In this document: piece by piece, positions 16,068-23,966 of the stretch
Position numbering within the stretch: position 1 is the first letter of the stretch
Layout: each line of letters opens with the position of its first letter
Assembly: GCA_002337145.1 (NCBI GenBank)
Contig: DDFK01000003.1
Coordinates: 496,001 to 560,000 of the forward strand
Source: Chitinophagaceae bacterium UBA1930
Lineage (GTDB): Bacteria > Bacteroidota > Bacteroidia > Chitinophagales > Chitinophagaceae
Length of the DNA stretch: 64,000 nt
Reading direction: 5' to 3'
Notes under the pieces: model-generated
Told to the model about the DNA's origin: nothing
What the model saw: only the letters and a program-made list of their open reading frames with translations
Database searches by the model: none
Position numbers and translations under genes: made by a program

Positions 16068-16868
16068 TTAAGCAACCTGCTTTTCAATTGAAAGTAATTC
16101 TAGCTCTTTATATAATAATTTTTGTGCCTGTATGTAATAGCGTTGCATATCCTGAATCAGGAAAATTGCAGAATTGTCCTGCTTTACGGAAGCTACGTTT
16201 TCTATTTGCGAAGCCAAGTCGTGCAGTTTTCTCACTTTGATGATGGCCAATGAGGATTTAGCAAACTGGGCAGTTTTAATCAGGTTCTCCCAGTCGCGGG
16301 TCCTGTTATACTGCTCCATTTTTTCAATTGTACCTGGCATGTTTTCTATAAACAGGTTAATCATTGTCTTGATATAAGCCTTATCAGAAGAAGCCAGTTC
16401 ATCCAAATAGCTCAGGTCAATTGTCACATCGCCATCAGAAAGCTGATGTGTATTTGTTTGTACCTTGGGCTGGGCTGTTGATGTGTCCGTGATTACCCTT
16501 TCCAGTTCATTGTACAACGTATCCATGGTAAAGGGCTTGGCTACATAACCATTAATGCCAATTGACATACATTTTTGGTCCTCCCCCTTAATAGCCAATG
16601 CAGTCATGGCCACAATCGGCACTGTAAGGTTTAGGATGTTGCGTATGACAAGCGTAGTCTGGTAACCGTCCATTTCTGGCATGTGAATGTCCATCAAAAT
16701 GATGTCATACGAATTCGCCTTTATAAAATCAAGTGCCTGTATCCCATTGCTTGCAATATGTATGGATTTTGCCCCGGATTTGGAAAGTATATGTTTTACC
16801 AGCATTTGGTTAATAGAATTGTCTTCTACCACCAACATGCTTTTTCCTGCTAAAAGATTGAGATTCAT
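16068..16868 (-). CDS. response regulator with a degenerate Hpt-like C-terminal domain
   Basis: A 266-residue protein. The REC domain (about 10-125) has E15-D16, phosphoacceptor D60 in ILMDIHMPEMDG, T89 in AMTALA and K111 in AKPF, closest to receivers of hybrid histidine kinases. A linker leads to a helical C-terminal domain (about 148-262) with the Hpt layout (Y-x-K-x-M-I-x-x-F, then the helix normally carrying the phosphoacceptor). That helix reads KTAQFAKSSL: where Hpt proteins have H in AHxLKGSS, this protein has Q201. The domain therefore probably binds a partner rather than relaying phosphate. First gene of a two-gene unit with the single REC protein. Confidence 0.85.
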   Translation of the reverse strand: MNLNLLAGKSMLVVEDNSINQMLVKHILSKSGAKSIHIASNGIQALDFIKANSYDIILMDIHMPEMDGYQTTLVIRNILNLTVPIVAMTALAIKGEDQKCMSIGINGYVAKPFTMDTLYNELERVITDTSTAQPKVQTNTHQLSDGDVTIDLSYLDELASSDKAYIKTMINLFIENMPGTIEKMEQYNRTRDWENLIKTAQFAKSSLAIIKVRKLHDLASQIENVASVKQDNSAIFLIQDMQRYYIQAQKLLYKELELLSIEKQVA

Positions 16869-17024
16869 AGTTAAATTTTCAAGTTTAACAATAGAAATTG
16901 GACTTCTTAAGGCATAACGAATTATTCTTCCGTTTCAGTATATGCTTATTCATGTATTTTTTAGGGCAATCGGCAGCTTATTGGAGAAAATTGTCCTTAA
17001 AATTTCTTTTGCTATTTTTTAACC

Positions 17025-17054
17025 GTTGATGTGCAGCCAATTCTGTTAATTTTG
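17025..17054 (+). promoter_or_regulatory. promoter of the outer-membrane barrel gene
   Basis: GTTG (17025-17028), an 18-base spacer and TAATTTTG (17047-17054) match the Bacteroidota promoter consensus, 38 bases before the ATG at 17093. Confidence 0.6.
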
Positions 17055-17092
17055 TCCCTCTTAGTGCAAAACGCACCTATAATAAAACTAAA

Positions 17093-17836
17093 ATGAAGAA
17101 ATCAACTTTACTGCTTTTTATCTTGGCGGCTGTATTTACTGCAAACGCCCAAACAACCCCCGAAACAAAAAAAACTACCAAAAAAATTGATTTGAGCAAT
17201 CGTGCTGCCGACCATTTCATGATACAGTACGGTATGGATAGCTGGACAGGTACACCTGATAGTATCAGGACAAAAGGCTTCAGCCGCCATTTCAACTTTT
17301 ATTTTATGCTGGACAAGCCTTTTAAGGGCAACCCAAAATTCAGCGTGGCCTATGGTGTGGGCATTGGCAGCAACAATATTTTCTTTGATAAACAATATGT
17401 GGATATTAAGGCAAACTCTTCCAGATTGCCTTTCCGTAACAGTTTCCCTGGCACGGATTCGGCTTATTTTAAAAAGTTCAAGCTTACTTCCATTTTCTTG
17501 GAAGCTCCTATTGAATTGAGGTATTACTCAAACCCGGAAAACCCCAACAAATCATGGAAAGCAGCTATTGGTGTAAAAGTGGGTACCTTGATAAAGGCTT
17601 ACACCAAGGGCAAGGACTTGCAGAATAAAGCTGGCCAAAGTCTTTACGGCTCTAGCTATATTGAAAAAGAAAGCAATAAAAAGTTCTTTAACTCTACTAA
17701 ACTGGCAGTTACTGCCCGTGTTGGATTTGGTGCATTTTCTTTGGATGCAGGCTACCAGATAACGCAAGTAATCAAACAAGGGTTCGGTCCGGAAGTTCGC
17801 CCATTTTCTATTGGCTTAACCATTAGCGGGTTATAA
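17093..17836 (+). CDS. outer-membrane beta-barrel protein (PorT-like)
   Basis: A 247-residue exported protein with a Sec signal peptide (KKSTLLLFILAAVFTANAQ, cleavage after about residue 19). The mature part alternates amphipathic strands with Gly/Asn/Asp turns and ends in an aromatic-poor ITISGL strand, typical of small 8- to 10-strand barrels annotated as outer-membrane beta-barrel or PorT family proteins. The segment LEAPIELRYYSN (about 143-154) is the common central strand of that group. Function is unknown. It is monocistronic, with a consensus promoter upstream and an intrinsic terminator 22 bases downstream. Confidence 0.8.
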   Translation: MKKSTLLLFILAAVFTANAQTTPETKKTTKKIDLSNRAADHFMIQYGMDSWTGTPDSIRTKGFSRHFNFYFMLDKPFKGNPKFSVAYGVGIGSNNIFFDKQYVDIKANSSRLPFRNSFPGTDSAYFKKFKLTSIFLEAPIELRYYSNPENPNKSWKAAIGVKVGTLIKAYTKGKDLQNKAGQSLYGSSYIEKESNKKFFNSTKLAVTARVGFGAFSLDAGYQITQVIKQGFGPEVRPFSIGLTISGL

Positions 17837-17858
17837 CAATACAATTGATTGATACACG

Positions 17859-17889
17859 AAGCCCTGCCCACAAAGCAGGGCTTTTGTTT
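17859..17889 (+). terminator. intrinsic terminator after the barrel gene
   Basis: AAGCCCTGC (17859-17867) and GCAGGGCTT (17875-17883) form a perfect 9-bp stem with a 7-base loop, followed by TTG and a T-run. Confidence 0.9.
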
Positions 17890-17934
17890 TGAAAGGAACC
17901 GTAACAATTATCTTTACAAAAAAACAACTAGGTT

Positions 17935-19122
17935 TTGATAGACAAACAGCAGAAAATAAAGACAGAAGAGCGTGCAGTATTGGTAGGACTGGTTCAAAAA
18001 GACCAGACCAGTGAACAGGTAGCCGAGTACCTGGATGAGCTTGCCTTTTTGGCCGAAACAGCAGGGGCCATTACGATAGAAAGGTTCACACAGAAGATGC
18101 TGCGGCCCGACAGTAAAACCTTTGTAGGCAAGGGTAAGCTGGAAGAAATAAAACAATACATAGACAGCAGGAATATTGGCCTTGTAATATTTGACGATGA
18201 ACTTACCGGCTCGCAGATCAGCAACATACAAAAAGAACTGAAGGTAGTAACACTTGACCGCAGTGATTTGATATTGGACATTTTTGCCCGCCGTGCACGT
18301 ACCGCACAAGCAAAAGTGCAGGTAGAGCTGGCACAGTACCAATACATACTTCCACGCCTGAGGGGCATGTGGAGCCACTTGGAAAGACAGGGTGGCGGTA
18401 TCGGTAGCCGCGGACCGGGAGAAACAGAAATTGAAACGGACAGGCGTATTGTAAAGGATAAAATTTCCCTGCTACGCAAACGTCTGGCAGAAATTGATAA
18501 GCAGTCTTTTACCCAACGCAAAGACCGTGGAGAATTTATTCGTGTGGCCCTTGTAGGCTATACCAATGTGGGCAAAAGCACCCTAATGAACCTGCTTAGC
18601 AAAAGCGAAGTGTTTGCAGAAAACAAGCTTTTTGCAACATTGGATACTACTACCCGCAAAGTTGTTTTTGAGAATACACCTTTTTTGTTGAGCGATACCG
18701 TTGGTTTTATCAGGAAACTGCCGCATCATTTGGTTGAAAGTTTTAAAAGCACATTGGACGAAGTAAGGGAGGCCGATATTCTATTGCATGTGGTGGATAT
18801 TTCACATGCACAGCATGAAGACCAAATTGGTACGGTTAATAAGACTTTACAGGAGCTGAAGGCGTTTGACAAACCCATTCTTACCATATTCAATAAAATG
18901 GACCTGTACGAGGAAAGGAATTTTGACGAGTGGCTGCAGGATGAAGTAAAACAAGAAATATTGTTAGACCTGAAACAGAAATGGGAACATATTACCGAAG
19001 GCAATTGCGTGTTTGTATCAGCCCTTGAAAAAAGGAATATTGATGAGCTAAGAACCTTTATTTTGAATAAGGTACGTGAAATGTATAAAATACGTTATCC
19101 TTATAAAACGGTACATTTTTAA
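17935..19122 (+). CDS. hflX: GTPase HflX
   Basis: A 395-residue ribosome-associated GTPase that splits or rescues stalled 70S ribosomes in other bacteria. The N-terminal HflX domain contains GKGKLEEIK and the glycine-rich GIGSRGPGETEIETDRR linker just before the G domain. G1 is GYTNVGKST (208-216), G3 is DTVGFIRKLPHHLVE, and G4 is NKMD (320-323). The start is a TTG at 17935; an in-frame TAG at 17929 excludes any upstream start. It is followed after 10 bases by the Rieske gene. Confidence 0.95.
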   Translation: MIDKQQKIKTEERAVLVGLVQKDQTSEQVAEYLDELAFLAETAGAITIERFTQKMLRPDSKTFVGKGKLEEIKQYIDSRNIGLVIFDDELTGSQISNIQKELKVVTLDRSDLILDIFARRARTAQAKVQVELAQYQYILPRLRGMWSHLERQGGGIGSRGPGETEIETDRRIVKDKISLLRKRLAEIDKQSFTQRKDRGEFIRVALVGYTNVGKSTLMNLLSKSEVFAENKLFATLDTTTRKVVFENTPFLLSDTVGFIRKLPHHLVESFKSTLDEVREADILLHVVDISHAQHEDQIGTVNKTLQELKAFDKPILTIFNKMDLYEERNFDEWLQDEVKQEILLDLKQKWEHITEGNCVFVSALEKRNIDELRTFILNKVREMYKIRYPYKTVHF

Positions 19123-19132
19123 CCCAGATCCC

Positions 19133-19495
19133 GTGCCTACAGAGAAGAAATACAATTGGGTTAAAGTTGCCGATTCTGTTAACGAGTTGGATTGGCAGGC
19201 CAACAACATGTGTATTGCCACAGCGGATGGGAAAAAACTGACCCTTGCCAGGCATGCCGGTGGCTTTTTTGCTTTTGCCCATAAATGTCCGCATGCAAGC
19301 GGTATTATGGCCGATGGTTTCATAGATGCTGTTGGCAATATTGTTTGCCCATTGCACCGTTATAAATTCAATATGGAAACGGGCAGAAATACAACAGGCG
19401 AAGGCTATTACCTTAAAACATACCCTATGCAACAAAGGGAAGACGGCATTTATATCGGGTTTGAGGAAAGAGGTTTTTTCAGTTTTCTGCAATAA
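19133..19495 (+). CDS. small Rieske [2Fe-2S] protein
   Basis: A 120-residue stand-alone Rieske domain. The cluster ligands are C52-P-H54 and C72-P-L-H75, spaced as in nitrite-reductase small-subunit and ferredoxin-type Rieske proteins; YKFNMETGR follows as the usual GxxFdxxtG element. I place the start at GTG 19133, 10 bases after hflX, because an ATG at 19076 would overlap hflX by 47 bases and add an unrelated extension. It is probably a soluble electron-transfer partner; no oxygenase is adjacent. It ends upstream of the tRNA-Asn gene. Confidence 0.85.
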   Translation: MPTEKKYNWVKVADSVNELDWQANNMCIATADGKKLTLARHAGGFFAFAHKCPHASGIMADGFIDAVGNIVCPLHRYKFNMETGRNTTGEGYYLKTYPMQQREDGIYIGFEERGFFSFLQ

Positions 19496-19507
19496 AAACC
19501 AAAAAAA

Positions 19508-19540
19508 TTTTGCTCACAATATTTCACCCCCTTATTTTTG
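19508..19540 (+). promoter_or_regulatory. promoter of tRNA-Asn
   Basis: TTTTG (19508-19512), a 20-base spacer and TATTTTTG (19533-19540) match the Bacteroidota consensus. The tRNA begins 22 bases downstream. Confidence 0.75.
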
Positions 19541-19561
19541 CTGCCCCAACACGGGAAACAC

Positions 19562-19635
19562 TCCTCCTTAGCTCAGTTGGTTAGAGCATCTGACTGTTAA
19601 TCAGAGGGTCTCTGGTTCAAGTCCAGAAGGGGGAG
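19562..19635 (+). tRNA. tRNA-Asn (GUU)
   Basis: A 74-base cloverleaf. The acceptor TCCTCCT pairs with AGGGGGA (one T-G pair), the D arm is AGCTCAGTTGGTTAGAGC, the anticodon stem CTGA/TCAG region carries loop with anticodon GTT, the T arm is TCTGGTTCAAGTCCAGA, and the discriminator is G. No CCA is encoded. Its 3' 43 bases are part of the attachment repeat of the integrative element that follows, so integration restores an intact tRNA gene. Confidence 0.95.
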
Positions 19636-19636
19636 C
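19593..19636 (+). repeat. attL of the tRNA-Asn element
   Basis: A 44-bp sequence, starting at the anticodon arm (ACTGTTAATCAG...) and ending one base past the discriminator, identical to 28939-28982. The base before (G versus C) and after (G versus A) differ, so 44 bp is the exact repeat. Confidence 0.95.
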
Positions 19637-19647
19637 GAAAATTTAAG

Positions 19648-19683
19648 AAAAGCTCATAGAACAGATGTTTTATGGGCTTTTTT
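19648..19683 (+). terminator. element-borne terminator behind tRNA-Asn
   Basis: AAAAGCTCATA (19648-19658) and TATGGGCTTTT (19671-19681) form an 11-bp stem with one G-T pair, followed by a T-run. It lies inside the element, 12 bases past the attachment repeat, and so replaces the host terminator displaced to the far side (28988-29016). Confidence 0.75.
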
Positions 19684-19804
19684 CATGCCTATATCTTTCC
19701 TTCTTAAATAAACTCCACATACAAAAGGTTTCCAATTCGGTTTCCTTTCAAAAACTAAGAGGTTTCCTTTTTTAACCCTTAAACCCCAGCCATTATCGTA
19801 AAAT

Positions 19805-21007
19805 ATGGCTACAAATAACATTACTATTCTATTCTGGCTATACAGGGCAAAAATAAACCAGAACAACAAAGCCCCTATTTATGTTCGCCTTACTTATAAT
19901 AACCAGCGAAAGAACTTTTCTACTTCGTATTTAATCGAACCACAAAAATGGGATACGAAGAAACATAAAGTAAAAGGAGCAAACGAGGAAGCCAATACAA
20001 TAAACTCCTACCTGCAGCAATCGCAGAACAGGTTCATCAATATTTACAATGACATGTTAAAGGAAGGTGATATTGACCTTAATAAGATAATTGAAAAATT
20101 TTTTGGCAAAGATGTTCCCTCTATGACAATACTTGAGCTTATCAAGTATCATAATAATGATTTCAAGAAAAGAATCGGCATTGATTACAGTTATTCAACT
20201 TTTGAGAAGTACGACATTTTAAGAAGGAAAATTGAACTGTTTATACCCTATCAATATTCGAAGAGCGATATTAGATTGAAGGACTTGAATCTAAATTTTG
20301 CTAGCGATTTCGATTTCTATCTGAAACAGAAGGATGGCAATCAACATAACACAGTAGCAAAGTATATTAAAAACCTAAAGAAAATTCTAACAGTTGCTGT
20401 CGCACAAGGATGGATTAAGCAAAGTCCATTTAATCAGGTAAAAACAGCTTACAAAGATGTTGAAAGGGTTTATTTAACTACTTCCGAATTGAAGGCGATT
20501 GAAGCCAAAGAGTTCAAGCTAGAAAGGTTGAATTTGGTAAAGGACATATTCCTGTTTCAATGTTATACAGGGCTATCTTATGGAGATATGGAACTGCTTA
20601 CAAATGAAAGCATCACTTTAGGAATAGATGATGGTAAATGGATTATCATTAACCGAAAGAAAACCGATGTAAGAAGTTCTATACCATTGTTACCAGCAGC
20701 TCTCAGCATTCTTGATAAATACACCCACATACAAAAGGGCAATAAACTGCTCCCGTTTTATGCAATACAAAAATTCAATTCATACTTGCACGAGATAGCA
20801 GACCTATGTGGAATAAACAAAAATCTTACAAGCCACGCTGCAAGAAGAACATTTGCTACTACAATAGCATTACAAAATGGTGTTTCATTAGAGACCATTT
20901 CAAAAATTTTAGGTCATAGCAATACCAACATCACTAAAATATATGCTGTTGTAACAGACCAAAAAATAAGTGAAGAAATGAGAATGCTCAAAGAAAAAAT
21001 GAGCTAA
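19805..21007 (+). CDS. tyrosine site-specific integrase, CTnDOT-like
   Basis: A 400-residue tyrosine recombinase. The N-terminal arm-binding domain has the Bacteroidota pattern (ILFWLYRAKINQ..., IYVRLTYN), followed by a SAM-like core-binding domain (about 105-215). In the catalytic domain, CYTGLSYGD (253-261) has S258 where most family members have the first catalytic Arg; IntDOT has the same Arg-to-Ser change. HAARR (344-348) gives H344 and R347, LGH has H371, and the nucleophile is Y380. It lies directly beside the tRNA-Asn attachment site, as expected for the enzyme that integrates and excises this element. Confidence 0.95.
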   Translation: MATNNITILFWLYRAKINQNNKAPIYVRLTYNNQRKNFSTSYLIEPQKWDTKKHKVKGANEEANTINSYLQQSQNRFINIYNDMLKEGDIDLNKIIEKFFGKDVPSMTILELIKYHNNDFKKRIGIDYSYSTFEKYDILRRKIELFIPYQYSKSDIRLKDLNLNFASDFDFYLKQKDGNQHNTVAKYIKNLKKILTVAVAQGWIKQSPFNQVKTAYKDVERVYLTTSELKAIEAKEFKLERLNLVKDIFLFQCYTGLSYGDMELLTNESITLGIDDGKWIIINRKKTDVRSSIPLLPAALSILDKYTHIQKGNKLLPFYAIQKFNSYLHEIADLCGINKNLTSHAARRTFATTIALQNGVSLETISKILGHSNTNITKIYAVVTDQKISEEMRMLKEKMS

Positions 21008-21013
21008 TAAAAA

Positions 21014-21053
21014 GCCACCAATGACAAAATCAAAGGTGGCCTTTTATTTTTAT
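21014..21053. terminator. bidirectional terminator between the integrase and HNH genes
   Basis: GCCACC (21014-21019) and GGTGGC (21035-21040) form the stem, flanked by A-rich and T-rich tracts on either side, between two convergent genes. Confidence 0.65.
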
Positions 21054-21072
21054 TGCTGTACTTACTAGTCTG

Positions 21073-21465
21073 CTAATCAAACAATCTAAGTTGGTTGATG
21101 TTTCTCCTTTTCTTATTCATGAACAGTCCTATTTCATAAGCATGCAGTATGTTTTCTCTATGTGTTACCCATTCAAGGTTTTCCATCCTATTATCTTTTG
21201 TATTGCCGTTCAAATGGTTTACTTCGGGCTTGTTTAATAGGTTAGGTATAAAGTTCAGCGCGACTAGCCTGTGAACCCATTTTGTTTTGGAAATTCCGTT
21301 TCTTGAAAGGGTTACAGTTACATATCCACCCCTATCAATTTTTTGAACTATTTCTTCTTGGTATTTCCTTTTGTGTAACGACTTTATTTTCCCATCGGTT
21401 GTGATTAGGTATTCATTTTCATATCCTGAAACTGGAAACCATATTCGTTCCTCTAAATACATCAT
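21073..21465 (-). CDS. HNH endonuclease with NUMOD4-like N-terminus
   Basis: A 130-residue protein. The start (IWFPVSGYENEYLITTDGKIKSL) is the NUMOD4 DNA-binding module seen in homing and phage HNH nucleases. The catalytic part WVHRLVALNFIP ... VNHLNGNTKDNRMENLEWVT holds the His-Asn-His residues of the HNH_3 type. Its first 47 bases overlap the 3' end of the polymerase-like gene in another frame, so the two are coupled. Such genes are often selfish homing endonucleases; whether this one serves the element is unknown. Confidence 0.85.
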   Translation of the reverse strand: MMYLEERIWFPVSGYENEYLITTDGKIKSLHKRKYQEEIVQKIDRGGYVTVTLSRNGISKTKWVHRLVALNFIPNLLNKPEVNHLNGNTKDNRMENLEWVTHRENILHAYEIGLFMNKKRRNINQLRLFD

Positions 21466-22951
21466 TTAAGGCTTGATTTTGTGCCATATTCCCAGTATTA
21501 ATACTTTGCATGTAATTCGTTTTATTGTTTGTATTTGGGGGTGTATTTGCTTGTAGATAGTCTTTGTAAAACATGCCATCGTTGAATTGAATATTAGTAG
21601 GGTGCAGGTACTCAACTGCTATTTTAGGTTTAAGACCGATAGCCTTTTCAAGTTCCTCTTCCATGATTTGCTTTACATATCCTTCCTCGCCTTTTAGGGT
21701 GATAATTGAATCGTGTATAGTGAAAATTGGTAGATGTTTTTTCTCCCTTGCAATCCGTTTAGTTACTTTCAAGAGCATCAAATCACTTTCTATGTATTGC
21801 AACAGTATAGCAAGCTCATTATAGTTCTCAGCCTTAACAAGCTTAAATATTGAATACACTTCTGGGAACACCTCCTTGAATGCATTGATATTTTGCTTAT
21901 TCTCTTTTTTAATGTAATTGAAGGAAGAAAAAAGAACTTGGTAAGTAATTATTTTGAGACTTTCTCTTGAGTAGTTTTCATTTATTCCTTTTAAACGTAA
22001 CTGCTCACCAAAAGCTTCATAAAACTTACCACTCTGGACACTTTGGGTGTACTTAAAAAACAGGTTATAATCATGGGAATATAGATACATTAAGATAGAA
22101 TCTATATTCCTATGTATAGAATAATTTAATCTCTTATTCTTAATGTTCTGAACATTGTAATACCCATCTTGATTGAGCCAAAATCCTAGATTGAATAGTA
22201 AGCTTGCCAGATACGGTTGACTATTTGTAATATCTATCGAAACCAAAGGCTTGCCTTCGTATGAAAGATAATTTTTTAGCTGCTTAGGAAGATGTGTTAA
22301 AGTAGACCATAGGCGTCTAACATTATCATCTACACTTGCATTCTGCTCTTTGTTTAAAATATTAATCGTACCCGCTATAGCCCGATTCCTTTGGCGGAGT
22401 GGGCACTTAAAGCTAGTACCATCCTGTGTTTTTTTGTCGAAAAGAGATGGATCCTTTAGCTTTCTTTGGTATTCATCTTCAATAAAATCTAAAGCAGCCG
22501 ACGAATCAATTTCTAAACCTTCTGCTTCATACCATTTGAACAAATGCTTGTATTTTTTTCTGTTTCTACCTGATACCTTTTTGTCTATTGCTAAGCTTTC
22601 GCAATGAAGATGCTTTTTATTCTCTTGAAGTTTGAAAATTGCAAGCATCTTATTGAATCGGCTGTGCATTCTATAGCCTTTTGATTTTTGAGTAGGTATA
22701 TACAACTCATCGCATTCAAGAACACCATGTTCAATTAGATAATCAAGGTACAAACGGTATTGCTGTGTAATCCCTCGTAAGGTTGAAGAGTGTAATGGTA
22801 CAAAATCATCCAAGTATTCAGCATCCTTGATCTTAAGTGGTTCTTTTAAAATCCGATCTATAATGCTTAACAGTTTTTCGTGGTTCAATTCTTTTGGTAG
22901 ATGATTGAACATATTCATTATATCCAGACCTGCTGGAATTAAGTAATGCAT
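21419..22951 (-). CDS. compact family-A DNA polymerase-like protein
   Basis: A 510-residue protein with no exonuclease domain. In order, the palm/fingers signatures of the Pol I / T7 RNA polymerase superfamily can be read: motif A LVSIDITNSQPYLAS (236-250, D240), motif B R329-x3-K333-x3-Y337 in SRESLKIITYQVLFSS, a helix LLQYIESDLML (383-393) resembling the Q-x-x-A-A-D helix of Pol I, and motif C FTIHDSIITL (410-419, D414). The N-terminal ~230 residues are unassigned and basic. It is probably the replication or repair polymerase of the element. I know of no characterised homologue; the assignment is by motif reading. Confidence 0.65.
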   Translation of the reverse strand: MHYLIPAGLDIMNMFNHLPKELNHEKLLSIIDRILKEPLKIKDAEYLDDFVPLHSSTLRGITQQYRLYLDYLIEHGVLECDELYIPTQKSKGYRMHSRFNKMLAIFKLQENKKHLHCESLAIDKKVSGRNRKKYKHLFKWYEAEGLEIDSSAALDFIEDEYQRKLKDPSLFDKKTQDGTSFKCPLRQRNRAIAGTINILNKEQNASVDDNVRRLWSTLTHLPKQLKNYLSYEGKPLVSIDITNSQPYLASLLFNLGFWLNQDGYYNVQNIKNKRLNYSIHRNIDSILMYLYSHDYNLFFKYTQSVQSGKFYEAFGEQLRLKGINENYSRESLKIITYQVLFSSFNYIKKENKQNINAFKEVFPEVYSIFKLVKAENYNELAILLQYIESDLMLLKVTKRIAREKKHLPIFTIHDSIITLKGEEGYVKQIMEEELEKAIGLKPKIAVEYLHPTNIQFNDGMFYKDYLQANTPPNTNNKTNYMQSINTGNMAQNQALNDVFRGTNMVSSFRI

Positions 22952-23169
22952 TTAATGTGATTAGAAAATTCCTTATAAAGAATGTACTTCGAAAAGGTAA
23001 TGCAACAAAAAGTAGTGAGTTGTACTTGTATTTTATTAGAAAAATCGTAATTCGAAGGAGGTAATTGAAGCAAGTATCTTTAAAACTAGTATTTGAGCCT
23101 ATAAGAATAGCTCATTTTTACAATGGTACAACATTATGAAGGCCGTTTCCAAATAATTTTTAAAGTTTG
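22952..23169. other. 218-base AT-rich gap upstream of the polymerase-like gene
   Basis: No gene is visible. It should carry the minus-strand promoter of the polymerase/HNH unit. The minus-strand XRE gene ends at 23170, so the three genes could also be read from one transcript. Confidence 0.4.
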
Positions 23170-23430
23170 CTACAGAGGATATTCAAAATCAAAAATATCT
23201 CTGAGAGTAATGTCCAATGCCTTTGATAAAGTAAGTAGTGTTGAAACAGTAGGGCAGGTAGCCCCTCTTTCAATTTTAGCAAGTTGACTGTATTCCATAT
23301 CAACATGAGCTGCAAATTCTCTTTTACCCATGCCTTTTTCAAGTCTTAATTTCTTGACTTGTAAACCTAACGCCTTACAAAATGCTTCATCAGCTTTCAC
23401 ACCACAAAATGGGTAGAAAATAAAAAGCAT
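23170..23430 (-). CDS. XRE-family transcriptional regulator of the element
   Basis: An 86-residue Cro/CI-type protein: GLQVKKLRLEKGMGKREFAA (22-41) opens the HTH and MEYSQLAKIERG is the recognition segment. It has no extra domain. It is divergently transcribed from the small membrane protein gene at 23496 with a 65-base control region, and is upstream of the polymerase-like gene on the same strand. It is a good candidate for the switch that keeps the element silent. Confidence 0.85.
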   Translation of the reverse strand: MLFIFYPFCGVKADEAFCKALGLQVKKLRLEKGMGKREFAAHVDMEYSQLAKIERGATCPTVSTLLTLSKALDITLRDIFDFEYPL

Positions 23431-23495
23431 CTGGCGTCAAAAAATGCCAACATTAAATTATTTTATTACTTTCACTTCAAATCAACCTTAAAGAA

Positions 23496-23966
23496 ATGAA
23501 ACCAGCATTAGAAACAACCATGATTTGTCATTTTTGTAATTGTTCTATTGAGAATGAATCTGGCTATCTTATTGCCATGCTCAAAAAACCAATAAACAAA
23601 TCTTTTGGTATGACAGGGAAATTTATTACAGAAACGACAACGTACAAAATAGATTCTTACAAAATACCTTCTTGTGAAGTTTGTAAAAAGCAATTCCTTT
23701 TTGGGTACAGATTGACATATGTATTAGTTATTCTGGTATCACTTATTGGTGCTGTAGGCTTGGTATTCATTTCTGGCTCTCTTTTCACAGATACTAATAC
23801 TGCACCGTTTATCTTTTGGTTAGTAACTACAATGATTTTGGGGGTTGCAGTTGCTAAGTGTGGGTTTAGCATATTCTATAATAAAAATCCAAAAAACAAA
23901 GTGCATGAATTACCTGAATTAAACGCGTATTATAAGGCTGGTTATCAACACAAAAAATTTATTTAA
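23496..23966 (+). CDS. small membrane protein with N-terminal zinc-ribbon-like Cys pairs
   Basis: A 156-residue protein. CHFC (near residues 12-15) and CEVC (near 60-63) form two CxxC pairs that could bind zinc, separated by a variable segment. Two transmembrane helices follow (about 75-95 and 105-125), with a cytoplasmic tail ending in a Tyr/Lys-rich segment. No family is recognised. The gene is divergent from the XRE regulator. The zinc-ribbon plus two-helix layout recurs in small proteins of mobile elements, but no function can be assigned. Confidence 0.6.
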   Translation: MKPALETTMICHFCNCSIENESGYLIAMLKKPINKSFGMTGKFITETTTYKIDSYKIPSCEVCKKQFLFGYRLTYVLVILVSLIGAVGLVFISGSLFTDTNTAPFIFWLVTTMILGVAVAKCGFSIFYNKNPKNKVHELPELNAYYKAGYQHKKFI

